This document shows, in pieces, positions 56,800 through 64,000 of a stretch of DNA of 64,000 nucleotides. Source of the DNA: Saururus chinensis (taxonomy: Eukaryota > Streptophyta > Magnoliopsida > Piperales > Saururaceae); the NCBI GenBank assembly GCA_035235625.1, contig CP141142.1, forward strand, positions 44,557,644-44,621,643, written 5' to 3'. A program made the position numbers and the translations under genes. The notes below the pieces were generated by a model. That model saw nothing but the letters and a program-made list of their open reading frames with translations. It had not been told where the DNA came from and ran no database searches. Every line of letters begins with the position of its first letter. The first letter of the stretch is position 1.

Positions 56800-59700
56800 A
56801 TGCCGGTGAAGAGCCCTCCTAAGCATCGGCACGATGGTACCTCGCCTCTTCCGCTCGGCATGGACTGGAGCCCGCCTCCCAGGAAATGGGTGGGTCTACT
56901 GTCTATCTTTGATCAATGATGACTTTTGAATTCTTGGATTTCTTCTATTGATGGAATTAGTGGCAGCTACTGCTTTTTTTTTCTTCCTACCTTGCAAACA
57001 TTGTGGCTGTTTGAAGCTGAAACGGAAGAGTTTGTGTTGATATTCAGCTGTTGGAGCTCAGTGGTAGTAGAAGATTTCGATTTTTTTCCCGGTTCGAAGA
57101 AGATCTTGATAGTAGATCATTCGAGTGCAATTTTGTGTTTTTTTTTGTGGTTGATAAATGTGCTCTGCACTCAAGGTTTGGGCATGGAGTTATGATCACT
57201 GTTGTTTATCTAACCATTGGTAGAGAGAGAACGGAAGAAAGGAGTAGCATGTTAGTACATGGTCCTGCACAGTTCACGTTAGTTATAATTTATTCTTCTT
57301 CTTAAACAAAATTGAACGTGAACTCTTGACGGATTTATAACTCAATCAGTTCTCTGTGTTAATTGGAGTATTAATTGGATAATTAAATTACGTATCAAAC
57401 GAATAAAAGAACTTATCTCGGTATTGTTAATTGCTTATGATCTTGAACTTTATTTAGATTAGACTTGGGAATTATGGCAATCTAGCTACTTTCTTCTGTG
57501 TCTTGCTTGTTGTTATCGTGATGTCATAGAGAAAAGGTGAATGCATTACAGCTACTGTTAATGTATATTTATATATGTCTATATAATCTATGGTCCCATG
57601 TTTGAAAAGATAATGCTAATCTGAGAGCAAAGATTCTTGCTTAACACAGTGTTTACCACAGTGCCATTCCATATGGTTAAACAGGCTTCTGGGGTGACTC
57701 TAAATCTCTTACCATATATCATATATGGCTTCCTTTATGTACATTTTTCTTTCACTTCATGGTAATAGACAAAACATTCTTCTCAAACAACCAAATACGT
57801 TATTTTAACTTGCTTTCGATACCTTTCCCCCATTGACAGTGAATAACCTGGAGCTTATTCTTTTGTTGTTCTAATAAACAACATAAATGTCTCTAATGGA
57901 AAGTTTTTGACAATTAGTTGTCTAAGCTGAATTTATCCGTGAAATTTCCTATGTGATTGTAGGATGGAAGAGACACTGTGTGGCCACATGACCCTCGTAC
58001 TGGATGGAGTTACTGTGTTATGATTCCCTCTTGGGTTACCCGACCGGAGCAAAAGGTCTCAGATGGTAGCTTGGCTGATCCGGTAGTGGTGAGAACCTTT
58101 TGGCTTTGCAAAGACAACTGCACTATTACTATACACTTGTAGTAAGGTGGTTTTTTTTAATGATGAGTTGAAAAAGGATTCTAATTTCAATTAAAAAACA
58201 AAAGTATTGTTAAATTGTGGTGTGCTGCAAATTATTGCTGCGTATAAGGACATTTATATTCATCTCATTTGGTGGGGGGGGGGGTATGTTATTTGGTTTA
58301 TATCTTGAATGTGCAACTCAGGCTCATCCAACCTCTTCCATTAACATAATTAGCTGGCAGTTTTACAGGGTTCTGGTTGGAGTTCAATCACCTGAGGGAA
58401 TTGGTGTATCCAGAGGAGTATTTCGCAGATTCAGTGACTTCCTGAAGCTTTTTAATGTGGTATGAAAATACATCATCAGTTCAGCTTCAGAATAAATATG
58501 ACCTCATTATATAGTAATTTTTAAATGGAATTTTTTGTTAATGATAGTTAAAATCTCATCGTTTTAGTGCATTGTAAGTTGTATCAGTTGACTTGCATTA
58601 TGTTGTACTCATCTTGGGGTTTTGACTCCTGATCCAATTTATTGACAAATAAACTTGTTCTTAACCGGTTAAGGTAGATTAAGTTTTAGTTACAATCACC
58701 TTAAAATAAAGGCTATTTATGGCCCTTTTGTCAATTTTCCCCACTGAAAATCTTATTAGCTCACTAAGGTTTCGACATATAAATGGAGCCATCTTGGCGG
58801 TTTTCCGTATACATATAACCAAAATTCTTTGCAATCTTTTGGAATTTATATGTATTCATGTTTTTTTTATGAATGACAGTTGAAGCATCTCTTCCCTCGA
58901 AAAAACCTCCCACAAGCCCCACCAAAGCATCGATTTTTAAGGATTAACTCTAGCCAGACACTCTTGGAAGAGGTAGGTTGTAATATTATGTAACTTACAT
59001 CTGATACATGCATTCTTTGTTAAGTATACAAATGCATCTTTATTGATAAATGAGCAATGCACGAAGTTCTTTATTTATTTATTTTAAAAAAAGAATGGTT
59101 TTCCTTTTTGCTGAGCCCTATATAGTGCTAGTTATTTTTTGGCAATCTATAGTTCTAGTTATAAAACAATACTTCTCAGATGTCTGTAGCAAAAGCAGTG
59201 CTTTGTTGTCAATGTGTGAGTGACATGCTTTCTCTCTCTGTCTGCACTTTTATTTTATTGGCCATCTGAAAATCTTACAAATGATTAGTATATGCATTAT
59301 GTAAATCTCAAGATTACGTGCGTACTTCACATGTCAAACCAGATACAAATTCTTACTGAAAAAATAAATCTTTTGTTGCACATACTAAAAATTGTTATCC
59401 ATGGTGAAGATTTGGTACTGATGTAGATTTTTTACAGTATCTTTTCTAATAAATGCTTAATATTCTCAAAACACTAGTTTCTTGCAGAGAAGGTGTGCTT
59501 TGGTGGATTGGATGGGCAAGTTACTTTCTGATATAGAAATATCTCGAAGTGTTCCAGTGGCATCATTTTTTGAGCTTGAGGCTGCTGCAAGGTCATGTAG
59601 GTGTTGCTCCCTTATATTGATAACAGTTTATTTTGATATCTGTGAGCTGAGGTCATGACATGAAAAAATAGATAGGCAGGGGCACAATTTTTTTTAATTC

Positions 59701-62700
59701 ATGATGGGTTCCTACATTGTTTGCAATGGTATAGGCTATTAGATGCTCTAGATATCAATTGGCTAGTCTTGCTGACCTAGCCAAACTGCTACATATATAG
59801 GTTTGAGAGGGTTCACAAGTCATCTCAATGCTGCATCACATCCTGTCCAGATAGTTTTTAAAAGAAGATGTTTGATCATGTTAATTTTTTTTACAGCTTT
59901 CAATGAGAGTGATCAAACTGTTGTACATGCTCCTGATGGTCAGAATGGCAGCTCCACTTCCCTTCAGTTTCGTGTCATGTCAGATGCTTCTGTCTTTGCT
60001 GGTAGTTCATCTGCCACATCAAATGCTCTTTCAATTGCATCAGATTATGGCAGTGACAATGCATATGAGACGTCAGATCTGGGAACTCCAAGAATGGGAA
60101 CAGACCATAACTCGGAAATTGGTTCTGAGGATCTTTCGGCAGATCAAGATTTGACTTCTACAGTGTGCATGCCTGTAAAATATGGCATTTCTGATGATGA
60201 ATCTCATCTTTCTGCCAGAGAATCTATGTTAGGAAAGGTAGATGCATTGCCAGGGAACAAATTGCAGTCTGAAAAAGTAAATAGCGTTTTACAAAGGGAA
60301 AGTCTTCATGGAAACACTTCAACAGAGCTCCTATCAGGACATGAGAGAGATAAAGCTGGTGCCCATGCAAGAAAAATGTCAGCTGAGAGCGTTGGTAGTG
60401 ATATTAGTTATGTGAGGGGCAGTGAAATGTCCAATGCTGGGATTGCTAACTCCATCGACCACCTCATGGACCTCCCTGGACACTCAGAAGCAGCTGGGTT
60501 GCATATCTTAAACAGTGTTCAGGTGGTCCTTCCGTTGGATCAGAGGAATAAGATGAATAGGGTTCTGACAACCATGCAAAGAAGATTAGCTACAGCAAGA
60601 ACAGATATGGAAGACCTCATAGCAAGACTAAATCAGGAGATAGCTGTCAAAGAGTATCTTTCAACAAAGGTAAGCAACTGTTATAAATGGCTTGATCGTT
60701 GTTTTCCTAGTTGTTTGAGTTATCAGTTGTATGGTGAACAAAAACAGCTTAATCTGTTATAATTAAGAATTATTTTGTAGGAACAAATTGAAACAGATTG
60801 ATTGCATTAATTATGTGCCTTTTTGGTTAGTTCATGTCTTCAAATATCTGTAGTAGCCGGTGCTGTATCAGTCCTATAAGGATAATGATTTTCCAACACC
60901 ACTTTTTCTCCAACAAAACCATACACCAAGTTTTGATTGGACAGATAAAAGTGGGTCCTCCTATTGCCATGTGAGACCCACTTTTCTCTGTCCAATCAAA
61001 AGCTGGTGTTAGTTTTTATTGGACAGAAAGTGGTGGAGGATTATCAGCATCCGTCCTAAAATTACCTTATGAGTTCTAGATAACTTATCTAGGTCATTTT
61101 TCACTGGCCTCTACACTTGTGGTTATGGCAAGACATCTCATGGTGTCTGAGAGGATGACTCTTTGACTCTCACCAACAGTTTTCACTCCTAACTGGCTAC
61201 TGCCACTACCATTCAAAAGCAATTTATGCTGATATGTTTGTGCATGTGCTTTTGTATGTGCTTAGGGTATATCTTGTTTTGTTGATTTTACTGACATTTT
61301 TTTTCCTTAAAGAATATGAAGGTCACTTGCTAAGAAGTAATTAGTCTATAGTCCTTTTCATGGTCATGTAAATTTCAGCCACAAGGTACTTGCCTTCTGG
61401 TGCCACAGTGGTGGATTGCCGTAATGTGTAGAATCATATATTTTTCAAGTTGCTCCCTCAAGACAATAAAACATATATCCCTGGTGATTTCTGTTGTAAC
61501 TTTATATTACTCTACTTTACCCAGGTCAAAGATCTGGATGTTGAGCTCGAAACTACTAAACAGAGGAGCAAAGACAGTTTACAGCAAGCTATATTGGTAG
61601 AAAGGGAAAGAGTTACTCAAATGCAATGGGACATGGAAGAATTTCGTAGAAAATCTTCAGAAATGGAGTCAAAGCTTAAGCTTGAACAGGTCTTTGCCTG
61701 TCTTATTTTCCATTTTTTATCTTTGTGTATATGAAGGTCAATGAGATGAAAATGACAAACTGCACTTCTCTTGGAATGAGTGTTTCTTTTGCATTGCTGA
61801 GCTACTTATCACTGGAACATTACTTATAATGTTCTTTTAACATTGTGCACTGCTGGTTATATAACAAATGATATCATCTAGAGGTCTTGTCATTGTACTA
61901 TCATTACAGACATCTTTTTGGAGGATACTGCAAATGTTTGAGACGAAGGTCTTAAAGTTTGAAAGATTCAATCTTATCAAGTATTTTAAGTGTGTTGTAT
62001 AAGGGCTTGGGGCAATAACTGATTCTTTTAGTTTCCAGCCTTTGGTTTCATTTTTATTGCACATGTTAGAAACAGTAAGCCCCATCTAATTTAGTCTTGC
62101 ACCAGGTCAGATACACATGACTGTTACTCCAGATGCGACTCTTCACACCAAAATAACCTAAATGATGCTTGTTGTCCTATGGAGAATGGGTTGATTTTTT
62201 GGACAGCCAGTTTCAGATATTTTTCTCACATGGGCAGGAAGAGGGCCAGGGAGGCACATATTTTGCAATGTGTGCTTGGATTGTTTAAAATAAATAGCTC
62301 TTATCCACAAGATCAGAATTAGGCAAGCTGGGTAGCCTGAATTTATTTTTGCAACTATTACCATTCCCACCTAGTGGACCAATCCTTCATTATGTCTTTG
62401 GTGGCTTCTTGCGGGCATGGATGTTTCTGTTACTAGTCCTACTCTTATGCATTGCTATAGTAAGAGTGCTATGGAGATTGCACACAACTTGGTATATCAC
62501 GAGTGCACCAAACATATTGAGATTGACTATCATTTTCTGTGTGCCATCATCTTCATCTTGGAACTCTAATCCTTCCTCATGTTCAGTCTCTGCATCAGAT
62601 TGCTGACTTCTTTGTGAAGTCTCATAGAGTGGCCCACTTTCAGTTCTTGTTAAGAAAAATCTCGATGTAATCTACATCTAGAATTTGAGGGGGGTGTTAG

Positions 62701-63899
62701 AGGAGTATCAGGGTATGCCTGTATTCGGTTGTCATCAGTAGGATAGTCTTATGTATAAGGGGTAGTTTAGTAAATCATATTTAATATTATTTTTGTAATT
62801 GGTCCATCCCCCACTTAATTGAAGGGCAATTGAATTTTTTATTCTTATTAGCGGCCCTAAGCCTATTCAGAGGCTGGTCTATTCTTTATTTGTGTTCCGG
62901 CTTCATCATTATTCAAGATGGAGAGTTTTTCACCTCAAACATGCCCTAATATTATAAGTTCTGACATGTGAATGTAATTTGTTAGGATGAAAGACTTCAT
63001 GCTGAATCAACGAAAAGATCTGCCATAAGTGAGAGGGAATCGTTGCTTCAGGAATTGGATATGACGAGAGAACAACTTGAGGATTTGCAAAGGCATCAAG
63101 AAGATGTGGAGGCAAAGTCAAAAGCAGACATTAAAGTTCTTGTCAATGAGGTTAAATCTCTTAGAAAAATCCAAAATGAACTTAAGCAGGAGCTGAATCA
63201 AGCTATGAAGGAAAAGACTGAACTGGAGGTAGTGGCCTTATACCTTTCTTGTGCATAAGAGCATATTCTGCATCTCACCTTAGATGTGATGAGATACTAG
63301 TGTATATGTTAGCTTCATCTAAGCGTGGCGACCTATTATGTTGGACACTTATTGTATTTAATTTCTTGTTGCAGTTTTTGTACTTAAATAGCTGAAGAGC
63401 AAAATTTGTATGAGTTTTATCATTGTTTGATTATGCGTCAAGCTCGGATTTTGGTCATATTCAATAAGAAATTTTGTTTAGTTGAAATATAATAGAGTAG
63501 GCAAATCATTTTATTTCAGTTTTGGATTAGGGTGATGTAGTGTTTCTATTAAACCGTTTACTTTTATTGGATTGGTTGTCTAAAAATTTTGAGTACTTTT
63601 CTGTGTTTCCCATTTTTTCTTTACTTCAGCACCTTACCCCAATTAATGTGGGTCGGTTCATTTTATCTGCACTCTTTCAGAGATTGCTTCAAAAGGAAAA
63701 CCAAAGAAAGGAACATGCAAAATTATCAAGGGCGAAATTGTTGCATGAATGCAGAATTCTCCGTGGTCGACTTCAAGAATGTAGTGTCAATTTCCTTTCA
63801 GAAGAGGAGGATAAATTTATCGTGGATTCATCATCCCTCTCAGATGCTATGGATCTTTTGACAACGTCTGACAATCGCATAGGCCTCCTCCTTGCTGAG
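56800..63899 (+). CDS. PX-domain coiled-coil protein, EREX/EREL-like (5' part, 9 coding exons; continues past the window)
   Basis: Predicted endosomal PX protein that binds PI3P. Family knowledge: EREX/EREL proteins act as RAB5 effectors in vacuolar transport. Exons, all GT-AG with consistent phase: 56,800-56,889; 57,963-58,088; 58,361-58,459; 58,880-58,972; 59,488-59,596; 59,897-60,669; 61,525-61,689; 62,986-63,228; 63,681-63,899. They give 639 codons. The start ATGCCGGTGAAG was chosen because an in-frame stop precedes it. Residues 1-30 are Pro-rich ([10 protein letters not shown]). The PX domain covers about 45-172, with the phosphoinositide-binding RRFSDF (94-99) and the Pro loop [10 protein letters not shown] (115-124). 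A Ser/Asp-rich, probably disordered linker covers about 173-395. From about 400 on there are long heptad-rich coiled coils ([39 protein letters not shown]). No stops or broken splice sites, so it appears functional. The family is usually ~700-760 aa, so one to three exons are missing at the right edge. Introns 6 and 7 carry transposon pieces. Confidence 0.9.
60880..61052. mobile_element. Hairpin MITE (family M3) in intron 6 of the PX gene
   Basis: Ends GGATAATGATTTTCC and, on the complement, GGATGCTGATAATCC. Inside, 60,931-61,001 is a strong hairpin with TTTTGATTGGACAGA / TCTGTCCAATCAAAA and AAAAGTGGGTC / GACCCACTTTT arms. TTGGACAGA occurs again near the right end. Related to 5,268-5,437. It does not touch the splice sites. 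Confidence 0.7.
62385..62940 (+). mobile_element. Ty1/copia fossil fragment in intron 7 (RNase H end, PPT, LTR)
   Basis: Between 62,420 and 62,620 are traces of the C-terminal copia pol: [26 protein letters not shown], then [14 protein letters not shown]. These are followed by a polypurine tract TTGAGGGGGG (62,685-62,694) and an LTR start TGTTAGAGGAGTATCAGG at 62,695. The LTR end is uncertain (about 62,900-62,940). Only the 3' end of the element remains, in the same orientation as the gene. It is broken, with several interruptions. No TSD was established. Confidence 0.75.
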
Positions 63900-64000
63900 G
63901 TATGCTGGCACTTGCTGTCTCATTTCCATTTTCCTTTCTATATGTCTGTCTGTTGTTTGGTGCAAGGTTCACAATCTTGGATATCAGTCTTATCTCGATC

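Noticed and set aside
56926-57305. Frames of 89 and 84 codons after exon 1
   Set aside because: They lie within intron 1 of the PX gene, between a GT donor at 56,890 and an AG acceptor at 57,962. Composition is T-rich as in introns.
59803-60762. A 319-codon frame as a separate gene start
   Set aside because: Its first codons lie in intron 5. A TTTTTTTTACAG acceptor at 59,896 and matching phase show that it is exon 6 of the PX gene, and the 3' end of the frame runs past a GTAAGC donor into intron 6.
62349-62606. Hydrophobic 85-codon frame suggesting a membrane protein
   Set aside because: It is an out-of-frame reading of the copia pol remnant in intron 7.

Overview
This window is plant nuclear DNA from an angiosperm. 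A monocot is possible, given the Stowaway-type MITEs, but the sequence does not prove it. Evidence for a plant: an LTR-element primer-binding site matching plant initiator-Met tRNA (TGGTATCAGAGC), Ty3/gypsy chromovirus (Tekay/Del) proteins, Ty1/copia remnants, Stowaway-type MITEs with CTCCCTCCGTCCC ends, and one host gene with GT-AG introns encoding a plant PX-domain coiled-coil protein of the EREX/EREL family. No rRNA gene, tRNA gene, CRISPR array or bacterial-type operon was seen.

Layout. 0.7-4.3 kb is an old, broken Ty1/copia element on the minus strand. 6.3-20.5 kb is a first nest: a large LTR (called family A here) took in a Mutator-like DNA transposon, which itself holds a family C solo LTR, and also took in an inverted second copy of family A, which in turn took in a family B solo LTR. 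20.5-26.6 kb is AT-rich spacer with MITEs and a 60-bp minisatellite. 26.6-51.9 kb is a second, larger nest. One family B LTR was hit at five separate places: by a copia solo LTR, a family C solo LTR, a Tat/Athila-like solo LTR holding another family C LTR, a family A solo LTR holding a complete-length Tekay element, and a Tekay-family solo LTR. Most insertions keep a recognisable 5-bp target-site duplication, so the order of events can be read from the sequence. 51.9-56.3 kb is spacer with several MITEs. 56.35-64 kb is a GC-rich 5' region followed by the PX-domain gene, whose first nine coding exons lie in the window and which runs off the right edge.

The only host gene seen is the PX gene. 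It is predicted to bind phosphatidylinositol 3-phosphate on endosomes and to work as a Rab5 effector in vacuolar trafficking. Nearly everything else is fossil transposon sequence. All but one of the well-delimited LTR insertions are solo LTRs, which means many rounds of LTR-LTR recombination. The exception is the Tekay element at 36,958-45,540. Its LTRs differ by only about 2 percent by eye, it keeps PBS, PPT and TSD, and it carries an extra open frame ahead of gag with EAR-like and SUMO-interaction-like motifs. I found no convincing new biological system. The best leads are that pre-gag frame, the inverted self-insertion of family A, and the tandem-repeat architecture of the large LTRs.
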